64,000 nucleotides of DNA from the NCBI RefSeq assembly GCF_000764305.2, contig NW_025931526.1:1-64000 (forward strand), given 5' to 3'. Below, one piece after another: positions 33,966 to 47,159 of the stretch (within the stretch, counting starts at the first letter, position 1; every line of letters starts with the position of its first letter). A program made the translations under genes and the position numbers. The notes beneath the pieces were generated by a model, which did no database searches, was not told where the DNA came from, and saw nothing but the letters and a program-made list of their open reading frames with translations. The stretch comes from Hyalella azteca. Its lineage: Eukaryota; Arthropoda; Malacostraca; Amphipoda; Hyalellidae.

Positions 33966-36944
33966 CATGCAAACATTGCACATTTTTAGGATTCTAGCTA
34001 GTGACCGGATCGCCTCTGAAGTTCGAGGCAAAAGGATGAGCCCAACTTTTGGATATTTTTCGAAATGAAAAAGGTTTAAATGCTTGACATTCACTGAGAA
34101 AAGAGAGTGAATTTTTTCCTAAAAGTCATGCACTATTTGCTCTTTTTAGGCGGCGAGCATTTATTCAGCAGAGACATCAGAATTCAGAAATGATTTTTCT
34201 CCAGTATTCACGTTGATTTTTAAATATTATACAATCACTTAATTTAAATTGTTTGCTCACGAGAATGTGAATGTTACTCGAGGGTTCTAGAGTGCGATTA
34301 ATGTTGCAATCATCAATATAAAGATTAAAGCGTATACCTAATTGAACACAATCAAATACAATATACACAATAAAAGTTGCATAATAAATATTTGCAATGA
34401 AGCTTTCAGAACTCATTTCCTATTAATAAGTCGTGTATTGATCAAAGCTATGAAGAATATGAGCTAATGATGTAGTACGAGTTAATTTGCTCCCATAAAA
34501 AAATAACCCGAAATTGTAAAGAAAAGAAACGTCAAGTAAATACTTCATATTCTAATCAAAATGATCGCGAAATTTTACAATATTTAGTTGATAAATAGAG
34601 GCTTCACGAAGCATTTCTTTTACTTTGAATTCTTTGTTAGTAAATTTTCTAAACGCAAAAAAGGTTTCACCGCGCAATTAAAACTTTTTATGCGAACAAA
34701 ACCTGCAATGTTCGCAAAAATAACTAGAATTAGAATTACTGAGTTGAGAGAGACTTTAATCCCTGCGATCAGGTCGGCATTTATTCACGGCTTAAAGGTT
34801 ATAAGTTTTATTGTATATTTGATATGCAAAACATTTACACTTGCATTCATGTACTCGAGGCTTTGGGATCGGCGCATAATATTTTGATAGAAATTTTTGC
34901 TCATAGTATCAATGAAAATATTTTTTTATCTGAAGTGATCATATTTATTAGCACGAGTTTTTAACTTTTTAGAGGTTCGAGCTGGCTTAAATGGCGGATT
35001 ATAAACAATTTACACTTCATTCGCTTTTTGCATTTCATACACACTGAAAAGATGTTCATTTCAGTTGTGATTTAGAAGCTCAAATTAATAAAAAATTTTA
35101 TTCTAGCGGACGGAAATATGGGCCTTGTAATTTACATATAATTGGTGGATGACAATGGTCGCCAGATGGTACAGCGCACAGGACGGTGTCGAGCTCACTC
35201 AATTAAGGCTCATTTAAACAATTAGCAACGCAGATTTTGCAGCTACAAGCGCTGCCTACACTCCAGGTGTTGCACATTTTTGCTGAATTATAAGAAACTT
35301 GCACAGAAATATATTAAAAAATATATAAGTAGCAATGAAGTAAGATTTAAACATGTCACGCAAATTAACTGTCTATAAATTATCAGGTTAATTAAGTGAT
35401 GGTCATTACAAAAAAAAATCATTATTAAAGGAAGTTAAATGCAGACAGAGCTGCTCAATTGTATATATTAAATTTTAATTTAAAGCAATGATAGAAAAGT
35501 TTCTACAATATTGAATGCTTCATTATCAATAATTATATCCAATTGCTAGAATGATTAAGCCAATAGCTTATATGAGCCCAGTCAAAAACATCAACCCTGA
35601 TCATATCTTTTGTGGCAGAAGTTAGTTGATAATAGTTAACGATAAAAACCGAACATCACGAAGAAAACTCTAAAAACAACGGTCTCAGTCCTATCATAAG
35701 TCCCAACAAAAGTACCAGTAACAATACTACTGACAGTGACGAAAATAACAAAAGCCACGTCAGTAACGAAGTAATTTCGATTCTAGCGTCGCGCGGATAA
35801 ACTCTACGTTACATTTTATACCCACCGTCTGTTCCTGACCAAGCCGTTTTAGGCTGCATAACGCGGTCATTTTTTTGCATCTGCCGCGGCGGAAAGGATG
35901 TGATTTCTTTTTATTTTTGGGCAGCATATTTTTGTGATTTCTTTTTATTTTTGAGCATTTTGTTTATTTTTGAGCAGTATATTTTTTGTGATGTTATTTT
36001 TGAGCGTAATTTACGCCGCGTGTGAGTGGCGCGCGTACGTCAAGTCCAGCGGCTGAAAAAAATTGCTGGTGCTTTGTTATCGAAATGATAACGAAAAAAC
36101 TTGTATTTTTGCTGCAAATACGAGTCGTTTATTACAGCGAGCATGAAAAAAATAAGAGAAAAATAAATACAATGGAATTTATTGCAGGTAGCAGAAAAAG
36201 AACACATTTTCTCTCCAACAAAAAGTTTTAACATCAAGAAGAAGACGAGTTTCTTTCACAAAGAAAAGATCGAAGAGCTTCATGACAAATGAAGAAATAA
36301 ACACAAATTTCATTTCAATAGTAAATGCATATAATATTGTCACTTACATCGCTAACTACAAGGGACCCCTTAAAAATTAATACAAATTTAAAAATTTTCC
36401 GCATTTTCTTGTACATATTTGAGACTAGCTACATCATATGTTCAAAGTTCAATAAAACACGTATAATCACACGCACGACGCAATTTACGAACCTGAGACT
36501 AAAAACAAATAAATACATTTTCTAGAGGACGAGAACAGAAAGCGTGATTCAGACCAAATTTCCTTTTAAAAATATACAAGTATTGAGAAATCGTCAAATC
36601 AGAAACAACAGAAATGTGAGCTAATATTTAAAATTATTTTCGTACACAGTTACTTCGTCCTGCTTGGCACGGAGGTGCACAACTGAATGAGGTGAATGGA
36701 AAAGAAGAAGTACAGAGCGATAACTCTTTCCTCGAAATTGAATTTAAGATTTTGACTTTCGCCTCCTGTGGTTAAGACTTGAGTATTTTGGAAGCCTTGC
36801 ATATTACAAATTCGCGTCATAGGATTCGTTTCGCAAGAATTAATTAAGTCACTCAATTCATATAGCAAAGTCACAAGGTTTGCTTTGCAAGATAAAGGTT
36901 TCAACGTCACAAGATTCTCGTTGTAGCGTTGCCGCATTCATATC
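33966..36944. other. Long AT-rich spacer without recognised gene
   Basis: A partial direct repeat (TTTTTATTTTTGAGCA and GCATATTTTTGTGATTTC variants) at about 35905-36005. Open frames 34588-34887, 36022-36231 and 36650-36937 show no domain. Nothing else supported. Confidence 0.45.
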
Positions 36945-37452
36945 GTGACGTCGTAAGATTCACGTCACAATATTTACGTCACAGCGTCACAATATTTACG
37001 TCACAGCGTAACAATATTTCCGTCTCAGCGTCACAATATTTACGTCCCAGCATCACAACATTTACGTCACAGCGTCACAAAATCTACGTCACAGCGTCAA
37101 AACATTTACGTCAAGGCGTCACAATATTTACGTCACAGCGTCACAATATTTACGTCACAGCGTCACAATATTTACGTCACAGCGTCACATCATTTACATC
37201 AAAGCGTCACAATATTTACGTCACAGCGTTACAACATTTACGTCACAGCGTCATAATATTTACGTCACAGCGTCACAATATTTACGTAACAGCGTCACAA
37301 TATCTACGTCACAGCGTCACAATATTTACGTCACAGCGTCACAATATTTACGTCACAGCGTCACAATATTTACGTCACAGCGTCACAATATTTACGTCAC
37401 AGCGTCACAATATTCACGTCACAGCGTCACAATATTTACGTCACAGCGTCGC
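36945..37452. repeat. 22-bp minisatellite, about 23 copies
   Basis: Unit GTCACAGCGTCACAATATTT plus AC. A 222-codon plus-strand frame through it encodes a 22-residue repeat and is a by-product. Confidence 0.96.
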
Positions 37453-37611
37453 AAATTCCCACAACGCGAGGCTTTATATGCAGCTTCCTGACGGCGGCTC
37501 TGAACGACCGGCCGACCGCAGACCGCGGACGCGGCGCCATAATTCCGGTCCTGAGAACCGCTCAGCCTCCTCCTCTTCCGGCGCCAGCAGTTCTTAGGCG
37601 AATGCAATGTC

Positions 37612-37790
37612 TGCGGAGTTTGCAAGCCCTGAGGAGACTGCAAGTCCTGCGGAGACTGCAAGGTCTGCGGAGACTGCAAACTGCGGAGACTGCAAGTTCT
37701 GCGGAGACTGCAAGTTCTTCGGAGACTGAAAGTTTTTCAAAGATTGAAAGATTTTCGGGGACTGCAAGTTGGTCAGAGACTTGCTGCCAC
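37612..37790. repeat. GCGGAGACTGCAAGT 15-bp repeat, degenerate
   Basis: About 11 copies with 18-base variants; ends 115 bases before the mariner element. Confidence 0.88.
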
Positions 37791-37904
37791 AAGTTCATTT
37801 TTGACAGCAAGTCTTTTGTTGCAAACGAAACTTCACTCAATGCGTGTGTTTTGCGTGTATATTGATTAGCGCAGACAGCGTGTGTTGTATTCAGAGAACG
37901 AATA

Positions 37905-37937
37905 CAGGGTCCGCCATATTTCTGGCAACGCATGTTT
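37905..37937 (+). repeat. Left terminal inverted repeat of the mariner element
   Basis: The outer 16 bases, CAGGGTCCGCCATATT, match the other end perfectly; three mismatches fall at repeat positions 17, 18 and 27. TA lies immediately outside. Confidence 0.92.
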
Positions 37938-38049
37938 TTTGTTATTTCTCAATGAAACAAACAGGTGCATTGTTTTTTATTGGATGAGCTAGTAGCCAAG
38001 AATTACATAAACAATTCTCAAACATATTTATTCAATATGACCACCCTTA

Positions 38050-39000
38050 TTTTTAATCACGGCCTCCAATCTACACTTGATCAAGTCTACACTTGATCCC
38101 TCACTTCTTGAGGGATCAAGTCCCATTCTCGTGTCAATTTAGACTTCAAACTATCCAAAGAATCATGAGGTGTTCTGCAGACCCTACTCTCTAAAATAGC
38201 CCACACAGAAAATTCGAGAGGATTCAAATCAGGGCTTCTTGAGGGCCATTCATTTTTGCTTATGAACGCTGGGATGTGACCCTGAATCCAGTTTTAGGAC
38301 ATGTTTGAGCCATGTAATGGGGCAGAGTCTTGTTGAAAACTCCATGGTGAGCCGTTGAAGTGTTTACCGGCCCAAGGTAACAACACAGCTTCCAAAATGT
38401 CCGAAATATATCGCTGGCTGTTAAATTTAATTCCTGAGGGGACAAAAACGAGTGGGGACCTCCCAGTGGCGGTTACTGCGGCCCCAACCATCACGGACAT
38501 GGAATTTTGACGTCGTGTTGCTGTTCTGGTTGCCACAGATCCATCCTGACTCCAAACTCTGTCATTTTGACGGTTAACGCTTTGTTCAACGTCAATTTTT
38601 TCTCATCACTGAACAGTAAGTTAGGCAGCGTGCCATCCTCAATGAGATCCAGAATGTGCTGGCATCTTTCGAGCCTCATTCGTTCATGACGGTCTGTTAG
38701 TTCATGCCTTGTTTGCATCTTGTAAGGGGAGGTTTTGAGGTCATCTTTGAGGACTCTACGCTTTGATGTCTGACTGTCTTCTGCTTTGCAGCTGAGCGAC
38801 GAGGGTTTCTCCTCAACTTCTCCCTCGTGTTTTTGACCAATTGTTTTGTTAGGACACTTCGTTTCCTCCCTTGACCAGGTCGATTGCATGTTTCACCAGT
38901 TTCCTTGAAATTTTCTACCACCTTCCACACAGTTTCACGACGAATTTGGAGCTTATTTGAAATGACTGAATTACTCTCGCACTTTTCATGAAGGGTTACA
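38050..39000 (-). pseudogene. Broken Tc1/mariner transposase (DD37E-like)
   Basis: Reading the minus strand, a helix-turn-helix region (ETVWKVVENFKETG, about 38900-38960) is followed by an AT-hook-like GQGRKRS. The catalytic part has FSDE (38602-38613), QQDSAP (Asp codon 38327-38329) and SPDLNPLE (Glu codon 38213-38215). The last two catalytic codons are 114 bases apart, giving 37 intervening residues. Pieces fall into three frames: frame changes occur near 38770 and between about 38610 and 38530, a stop lies at about 38294, and the C-terminus is disturbed near 38060-38120. The protein normally cuts and pastes the element by binding its inverted repeats; this copy cannot encode it. Confidence 0.88.
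38092..38120. repeat. Perfect 12-bp hairpin inside the mariner element
   Basis: CTTGATCCCTCA, loop CTTCT, TGAGGGATCAAG. Just before it, TTGATCAAGTCTACAC is duplicated, which shifts the transposase C-terminal frame. Confidence 0.8.
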
Positions 39001-39141
39001 ATTGCATTTCATCTACTGAAATAAGTGATAGTAAATTTAGACACCTTAGACTTCTGCAATATAAAATAGATGAATTAATAGATGATATTAAGCTTCATTA
39101 TAAAAGAAAAGTCTCCTATAAACCAATATATTTTATATAGT

Positions 39142-39174
39142 AAACATCCGTTGCCATGAATATGGCGGACCCTG
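39142..39174 (-). repeat. Right terminal inverted repeat of the mariner element
   Basis: Reverse complement of the left end with 30 of 33 identities, followed by TA at 39175-39176. Confidence 0.92.
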
Positions 39175-39176
39175 TA

Positions 39177-40496
39177 TTTTCGAGGAAAACGTTTGTGTTT
39201 TTTTAACATTGTCTCTATAGGACATTTTATTCCTAATTCCAGTTTAATAGTTAAAAGATTTACATTCTTAAAAAAATGCGCTTAACATAATTGACATTTC
39301 CTTGCCATATGAGGTATTTTGTTAGATCTCAAGAAACGTCAGTATACTGTAGTTTAAACGAATATACTTTTGAGAATGAAAATTTTGATGAAGTCTCAGG
39401 CCTCATAAGTAAAAAAAGTAACATATATAATTTTTTTCGTATCAGGCTGAGCTCTTTATAATGCGTTACTGTTATACATTTTAGGCCACAGTTCAAATTT
39501 GAATTTTTCTACCACAACCTGCGCTTTTTGATCGTAGTGAATCGCTTTAAAAATCTTTCTCACATGCATTTTTTTCAAATCTCTTAATCTCTTTTCGAGT
39601 TCTGCTCAATTCTCCTGAATTGGAAAGCCTTTTGCCCCGGCAAAATACAATGTTTTTACATTTTCCATGCACATGGTCTTAGAGACTGTGTTTTAAATCC
39701 CTTCAAATCTCCACAGCATTCACCGTTCACCTCCACCATTAACTCTTCCTTCATATCCCCACCTCCACCATCAACTCTTCCTTCATATCCCCACCTCCAC
39801 CATCAACTCTTCCTTCATTTCCCCACTTCCACATTCTATTCCCAACTCTTAAGAATATCTCATTTAAAAATCCCGCTCTCACCCAACTTCCTGCGCGGAA
39901 TTTCCAACAATGGGTAAACTATTATAGTAAATGTCGAGCTCAGGCACTGAGTTCTGATACATAGTAAGAGTCATGAGGAGGCAGGGAGATATTTCCTTTC
40001 AAATAAAAAGGGACTAGCCTTTATATTTTTACAATGGGTAAACCTTCAGGTCATTACAATCATGAGGAAATATGTTAATAGTGAGATATTTTATGTCTAG
40101 ATGAGAAGGCCGAAGTATCAGATCAATACGTGAATAAAGAAATGGTTTAAAATTAAGATTTCTGCTCATAAGGAAAATGGTTGGTAATAAGGCTTTCACT
40201 CTCAAGACGAGCATCCCATCGAACTAAATTGCATGTATCAAATATCGCTTTTACTTATTTCACAAAAAATTCCCTTGAATATTCCAAAAAATGTTCAAAT
40301 TACGACGACAAAGTTATTGCTAATGCAAGGGCCCACTAAACCACACAATAGACCACTTCAAGATCAAATGGGCCGTTGTTCCCGGGGACTAACAAACTAA
40401 ACTTGGGGAGAGGAGGCGTTATAGACTTGGGGTCGGCGAGGCAGGCCTACCAAGGAAGTTACAAGGCGTGGGCCTATGCATAACTTAAAGCTTTGA
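39177..40496. other. Spacer without recognised gene
   Basis: A 3-copy repeat of CACCTCCACCATCAACTCTT at about 39727-39810; nothing else supported. Confidence 0.55.
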
Positions 40497-40740
40497 GTGG
40501 AGTGGGCATGTCAGAGTAGCCTGGGCATGTCGGAGTAGCCTGGGCATGTCAGAGTAGCCTGGGTATGTCAGAGTAGCCTGGGCATTTCAGAGTAGCCTGG
40601 GCATGTCAGAGTAGCCTGGGCATGTCAGAGTAGCCTGGGCATTTCAGAGTAGCCTGGGCCTGGGCATGCCGTAGTAGCCTGGGTCTGTTCATGTCAGAGT
40701 AGCCTGGCTCTGAACACGTCAGAGTACTCAGGTTCTCTAA
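40497..40740. repeat. 19-bp minisatellite, about 11 copies
   Basis: Unit AGCCTGGGCATGTCAGAGT, distal copies diverged. Confidence 0.95.
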
Positions 40741-42008
40741 AAGTCTGCCCGGAACTCAGGCTCTCGAAGTAGCCTCGTTGAGGCTCGTAGTCATGATGTC
40801 GTGGGCCGCCGCTGGCCGCACTTCCAAATATGGTTTGGTGGACATGAAGGGTTTTTATAGATTGTTCTTGAAGAAAAAGTTATTCAAATATTGCTTCTTA
40901 GACATTAAACTTTACTAAATATTGTTTCCTCGACAGCTGTTTGTTTGGGTACTTATTTATTCTCAGGCAGCAAGTATTTCTCAATATTTTTACTTAAACA
41001 ATAGCGGGAGTAAATGTCAATTCATGCACAACGAACTTTATTGACTTTTGTGCATTGAACATATCATCATTATATAAAACAACAGGTACTCTAAAAAAAA
41101 TTATATAAAACAAAATTTACGTCTATGTATTATTTTCCTACAAACGCACTCCATAAAAATTGCTCCTTGAGTAAAAACACTTTAAAAATAATTTGTTGCA
41201 AAGTAATCCTTCAAAATATGGTTCTATTAACAACAGAAACTATAAATGGCTCCTGAAGTTCAAAATTGCTTCAGTTCATCATTGAAGCTTAAATATATTT
41301 CCTCGAATGCTTTTATAATACAACCAAAATTTTCAAAATTTCCTGTGTATTTGAAGTCTGGCACTCAAATAAATATACGTATAAGGCGGTATAACCATGG
41401 ATATCACCCAGCAATAATACGTTGTTAGCGGTAGAATAATGATAAATCGAATAATGGAAGGGACAATAGGATAAGAATAGGAAAATAACATTTAACATTG
41501 CACCTAAGAAACCTTAGTATAAAATTTATTGTGTAATTAAATGTGGTTCATAAATGACTTTCTCAGCAGGGGTCCCCAACAGCGGTCTAAATATTATACC
41601 CAAGGCCCAGCGGTGTTCCCCCTCACACAGCGGGGAGCGTGAACAGCTTTCAGACGCAACAGTAAACAATCGGGGGGCTTGCGGGGGAAATATAACAACG
41701 TTGTTCCGAGCGTGAAAGTGAGAAAACAGGAGCGTGAAAGTGAGAAAACAAAACATAATAATTTGGTAACAAACATAATAATTTGGTAACTAACATAATA
41801 ATAAGGAAAACCTGGATGGCATAATTAAAAAAATAATAAGAAAATCACATGAATTGAAAATAAACAAAATTTTGCATCAATAACAGCCGTCGTTCAACAG
41901 ATGTAAACAGTAATTGCCGCCAGTGAACAGATGTATAATTGCAGAAAAATATTTACAATTGTTTTCTTTTCGTAAATTTATTTTATTTATTATGTATCAC
42001 TTTATAGA
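40741..42008. other. Spacer without recognised gene
   Basis: A 2-copy GAGCGTGAAAGTGAGAAAAC and a 3-copy ACATAATAATTTGGTAAC at about 41707-41795. Nothing else supported. Confidence 0.55.
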
Positions 42009-42225
42009 GTTGTAATTTGTCAGTTTTAAGATTTTTTCCAATGATTAAAACATTTGTTCTCATAAAAATTGCGAATTAATCAGCATGAAATTATTTTCAC
42101 TTGAATTTCAAAATTGTAATTTATCAGTTCTAAGATTTTTTCCATCAAATGATTAAAACATTTGTTCTCATAAAAAATTTCGAATTAATCAGCATGAAAT
42201 TAATTTCACGTGAATTTCAAAACAT
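42009..42225. repeat. Two tandem copies of a ~104-bp unit
   Basis: Shared TTAAAACATTTGTTCTCATA and GAATTAATCAGCATGAAATT. Confidence 0.88.
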
Positions 42226-43136
42226 GAATAACTTCAGACGAAATAACAATTCTATGCCAGCTTTCGGAATATTCAATGATAATTAATGAGATTATCTGGG
42301 GCTGATTTTCATTTGTCATTTACAGAAGCGAGTATTGATTTGTAATTAGAATTTATTGTTATGATACACCAGAGGAACAAATTGCGCTAACTTGTCAATT
42401 AGCCTGAGCAAAGATTTATTAAATGCAAGCAGATGCGTGAGACCAGGTGCAAAAGACAATCACATTCACATGTAAAAACAATCCCAATTAGCTTTGAAAA
42501 CAATCACACATAGTTAGAATGATTGCACTTAGAAATACTCGAACTAAGCAGAACTGAACAAAACAGTTAACCGATATGAGAAAATTTGTTGTAGTAGTAA
42601 CTGTTAATAAACATGCATGCCACCTTGCACCTCAGAGCACTTGGATTTAATGCATATAACAAATGTTTTCAATATATTTTTCACATTTATTCCCCTCTAG
42701 TATACGTGTGCCTGATGTAGTACGAAATCTACTTAAATTGAAGGATATAAAATCACGATGGCATATATAAAGACCAATATGTTTGGCCACATACTATATA
42801 ACAGAAGTTTGGCTGTGTTTTGAACACACGTGAATGCTAATGAAGTGAAAACACATTTTGTTAGGTCGAAAAAATGCGGCGAGTTTCCAAGATATTTGTT
42901 CATGAGAAATTCAAGCATTAATTAGCAAGGAATTGACGTTTAAAGATGTCAGGAGATACCAGAGTTCAGCTTACAGCTTCCGCTGCTTCCAATTTTCAAA
43001 ATAATAATAACAATTTTAAGTCAGACAGCGTTTAAGTCAGACAGCAAAAACAATGCTCACCTTCGTTTTGATAAATGTCCACAGATTTTCCGGATATTTC
43101 TAACCTATTGGTATGCAAGTATTTTTTATGGTAATG
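42226..43136. other. AT-rich spacer without recognised gene
   Basis: Nothing supported. Confidence 0.5.
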
Positions 43137-43660
43137 GTAATTCTTCTCATTTCCTAACAGTATTGACAATTCTAGTAATTTTTAGCGCAATTGGTATTCC
43201 AGCTTATTCTAAACGGTATTGTTACTTCTGCTCACTGGTCACCGTGCTGACAATTCTGCTTTTATCAAGCAGTATCGTTGTATCTGCTCATTCTTATATG
43301 TATTTCTGCTCATATTATCGGTATTGGTATTTCTGCTCATTGCTAACGGTATTTCTGCTTATTCCTATAGGTATTTCAGCTCATTCGTAACGGTATTTCT
43401 GCCCATTACTAACAGTATTTCTGCTCATTCTTAAGGGTATTTCTGCTCATTCCTAACGGTATTTCTGTTCATTCCGAACGGTATTTCTGCTCATTCCTAT
43501 AGGTATTTCTGCTCATTCCTAACGGTATTTCTGCCCATTACTAACAGTATTTCTGCTCATTCCTAACGGTATTTCTGCTCATTCCTAACGGTATTTCTGC
43601 TCATTTCTAACGGTATTTCTGCTCATTCCTAACGGTATTTCTGCTCATTGCTAACGGTCT
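43137..43660. repeat. 22-bp minisatellite, about 23 copies
   Basis: Unit GGTATTTCTGCTCATTCCTA plus AC. The left third is strongly diverged and the right part nearly uniform, showing growth from one side. Confidence 0.94.
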
Positions 43661-43799
43661 CGGTAACGCCTCATGAAGCAAAACTTTACCATTTAAAGTC
43701 TTCTGCTCTCCCGTGTGAGTTTGAAGAAGAGGTCATGAGCGTCTGAACTCATTCAGGCGATTGAGAAAGTTTTGCGCTTCTAGAGGAGATTTTTAGAAA

Positions 43800-43960
43800 A
43801 AGAAATAGATTGTTGTGCGCTTCCAGGGAACTGTTTTAGAAATAGAGAATATAATACGTTTCTAGATGATGGTTTTAGAAATAGAGAGTAAAGTAGAGTA
43901 GAGTTTAGAAATATAGAATAGAGTAGAGTAGTTCTAGAGTAGAGTTTTGATAATAGATAA
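43800..43960. repeat. Degenerate TTTTAGAAATAGAGA repeats
   Basis: Several copies of TTTTAGAAATAGAGAATA with AGAGTAGAGTA runs. Confidence 0.7.
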
Positions 43961-44375
43961 TATTTCACGCTTCTAGTGTATGCTTTAGCGATAAATTATT
44001 TTTTACGCTCATCAATTATTTCCATACTCGACTGATTATTCAGCATCGACTGAAGTTACGTTCCATAATCAATCCTCTGTTAAGATGACTAAATAAGTAT
44101 GAAAATTTTCAGTGCATAATTAGCATAATTTGCAGATGAAGAACAATAATAACACTTAATAAGCAGTAATAAAAGAAGAACATCATATTCAATCATCATT
44201 AATCAACGATTGATCGATTAAACAATGACGGAAGTCACGTTTCATTATTGGTGGCGTTGAAGCGGTAGCGACGTAATTGAAAAGTAATCAACTTAACGCA
44301 ATCTTTGCCCAACCTTTGATGGGGACGCGGGGACTTACCTCCGCTTGTGGGGGATTTGGGGTAATTGGGGGACTG
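43961..44375. other. Spacer without recognised gene
   Basis: Nothing supported. Confidence 0.5.
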
Positions 44376-44720
44376 GGTGGTAATGGAAGGGAACGGCGTC
44401 GTAATGGAAGGGGTTGGTGTTGTAATGGAAACGAATAGCTATGCAATGGGAAGGTATGGCGCTGTAAAAGAATGAAATTATGTCGTAATGGAATGAAATA
44501 CTGTAATGGGAGAAAATAATGTCGCAGTGGGAGGGATTAATGTCGTAATGGAAGGGATTATTGTCGTAATGGAAGGGGTTGGTGTCGTAATGGAAACGAA
44601 TAGCTATGCAATGGGAAGGTATGGCGTTGCAATGGAATGAAATAATGTCGTAATGGGAGGGAATAGTTTTGCAATGGGAGGAAATTGCCTTGTAATTAAA
44701 GGGAATGTCGTCGAAGTGGA
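44376..44720. repeat. Degenerate GTAATGGAAGGGA repeats (~21-24 bp) with ~180-bp higher-order copy
   Basis: The stretch TGTAATGGAAACGAATAGC...GGTATGGCG at about 44431 recurs at about 44586, so a block of units was duplicated. A further degenerate part follows to about 44885. Confidence 0.85.
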
Positions 44721-44889
44721 AGGGAATCATTTCGCTATTATTAGCTTTTAGGGATGAATTTTGTTTAACTGAAAAAATCGAAGGTTGTAATGTGGCAACG
44801 GAGGAGAATTGTGAGTTAATACGAGAAGTTTGTGAGGTAGTGGAAGGGAAATGTGAGGTAATACGAGGAGATTGTGAGGGGAATTTTTG

Positions 44890-47159
44890 CAAATAGACAT
44901 AAGAGAATTATGCTAAAGTGGAATTTTATGATTCAACAGAGGAGAAAATTGAGTCAATGGAAAAAATTGACATGAAAATTTGCTGTTTGATGATTAATTG
45001 GAATTTTGCAGGGGATTTTGATGAGCATTAGAGACAAGGGTTTAGAGAAATTGTTCAATGATATCAAGGTGATAAAAATTGTTAAATATAAATTGGCTAA
45101 TAGTACGGAATGAGAAATAAGAAAAAAAAATCGTAATTAAGTTTACCTACTAAATATCTATTTATGTCCTATTCCGTTCGTTGAACAGGCTAAATTGTTT
45201 CTATCAAATCTCGTTTAAGTATGGCATTGATTGGTGGCATAATCAGTTATATTTAATCAAAGCTTTAGTAATGAGAAATTAAATGCAAGCCGAGTGTGAT
45301 AAGCGAGCGACCGAACGTATTGGAAATTTGCGTCCGTTGATGAACACTGATAAGTTACAATTAATTACAAGTGGTATAGGACATTATTGCAATGCATTTC
45401 CCAATTAAAAAATGATCAGGAAGTGTTGGTCAGTTGATTGTCATGACAATATTCCTCAATTATTTTATTGTGAAGTATAACACATTAGATCTTCGTTAAC
45501 ACCTTGCAAAGAATACGTGACTATTGCCGGAAGTATGACACAACATATAATTGAATTTGTAATTGTATGTCTACATGAAAACTATTTTTTGACACCTAAT
45601 TAGATCTCTATTGGACATAACAATTTAAGAAGTGCCTATATTAAATCACTTTCTATACTTTTTTGTCAGAATTACAAAAAATATTACAGTTCGATTAGAG
45701 CGAACTAATTTAAGATGATGAAAGCTTAGATGCATCCATTGAATCAACAAATTAAATATAAAATTTTAGTTTTTGTTTGAATTTCCTGAAATTTACTAGT
45801 TATATCTAAAAATTTGAGGTCACCTAAACAGAAGTAACTTAAATCTTAGTTGCAAAACCCGCAGAGTTGCAACATCACTTGTCGATTTGGCATCGTATTA
45901 ATGTTTTTTCGATTTTTATTTAGGAATCAGTTACAAACTGCCATAAATTTAATTTGGCGTGAAAAATTTGCTTTTTTGCCTAATTCTAGTTGAAAGGATG
46001 AGTAATTGTATCATAAAAATACACGCAAACAACTCTCGGAAAATCAGCGTGTCAGTCGAAGCCTCGCTTATAATGAAAACAATATAAATTTTGGCTCAAT
46101 CAATGCAATTGAGAGATATTTGTGGAATAAGATTAGGGTTCGCATGCGTAGTTTTAGTAATTTTTATTTTCGCGGTATTTTAAACACATCGACTCATACT
46201 CTTCATTTTGAAACACAATTACGGAGTGGAGCCATTACAATTACACGAGTCTATTTCACTACGCATGCAAGCCAACATTCAGTCAGGTAAAATAAATTTG
46301 CATAGATAAAGCTTCGTTGGCATCAAAATGGGTGCTCGGTTCATCCCATGCATAATAAATGCGGACTTCCTCTACACGTGCGCGATTTTTCCGTAACAAA
46401 CGAGTATCTCTTGAACACAAGTTGGAGTAGGTAGAAAATTGCCTAAATATGTCAAATTTTTAAAAAGCAGTTTAGTTTTAATGTCGAAATTGATATAAAC
46501 ATGCTGTTACTAGTTATATATTACTTTTTCCTGAAAAAAATAGAGTAAAACGTATTTTTATTGTACTATTTCATAGCCTACATAGCGCTAAATTAGTCCT
46601 ATTGATATTTTCTTTCTATTTTAAAATATTAGGAAAGTGATCATATAGGAATAAATTAAATTCTAATTACACCCACGACGTATATTTGCATGCCAATCGT
46701 TCTCGTCATGGGCAATCAAAAACAGGAAACTCGTCTTATTTTTCGGACATAATTTTTCGTGGACTTGCAGTTATGGTTCGTCAATCTTCCGAAACTTTAT
46801 ATTAAAGAATGCCCTGGAGGAGCCCCACAGATATTAGGAAAAATCTGCCTCTAGTTTTAATTAAAATAGTTTGGGCGATTCGATTTCGATATTATGGGAT
46901 CACTCGAACCCTTAGCTAGAAAATTCAGTTTTTATTCTATTCATATGAGCGATGCACTAAATATTTAGATTAAGGATGCCCTCGGAATATCAAGGATACT
47001 GCAGGAATATTCTGCCGATACAGTCAATTGTTGGAGGAAATGTGTCAAGGGAAAGAAAGAAATAAATAATGAGGAAATCTCAATAAAACCAACAAGATTA
47101 AAAAGTTTCCTTGAATGCTAGTGATGATAAAATAACAAATATTTGGGTAACGAAATGAA
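44890..47159. other. Long spacer before the LRR gene
   Basis: AT-rich; open frame 46006-46290 has no domain. Nothing supported. Confidence 0.45.

Larger units (their letters stand above)
37905..39174 (-). mobile_element. Tc1/mariner-superfamily DNA transposon, defective, with intact terminal repeats
   Basis: The element is 1270 bp. Its 33-bp terminal inverted repeats at 37905-37937 and 39142-39174 match at 30 of 33 positions and begin CAGGGTCCGCCATATT. A TA dinucleotide flanks each end (37903-37904, 39175-39176), the target duplication made by this superfamily. The transposase lies on the minus strand inside. Size and ends are typical of a full-length Tc1/mariner insertion, so both termini can be defined to the base. 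Confidence 0.93.

Noticed and set aside
36929..37597. 222-codon plus-strand frame
   Set aside because: A 22-bp repeat read in three phases; no unique coding sequence beyond a low-complexity tail.
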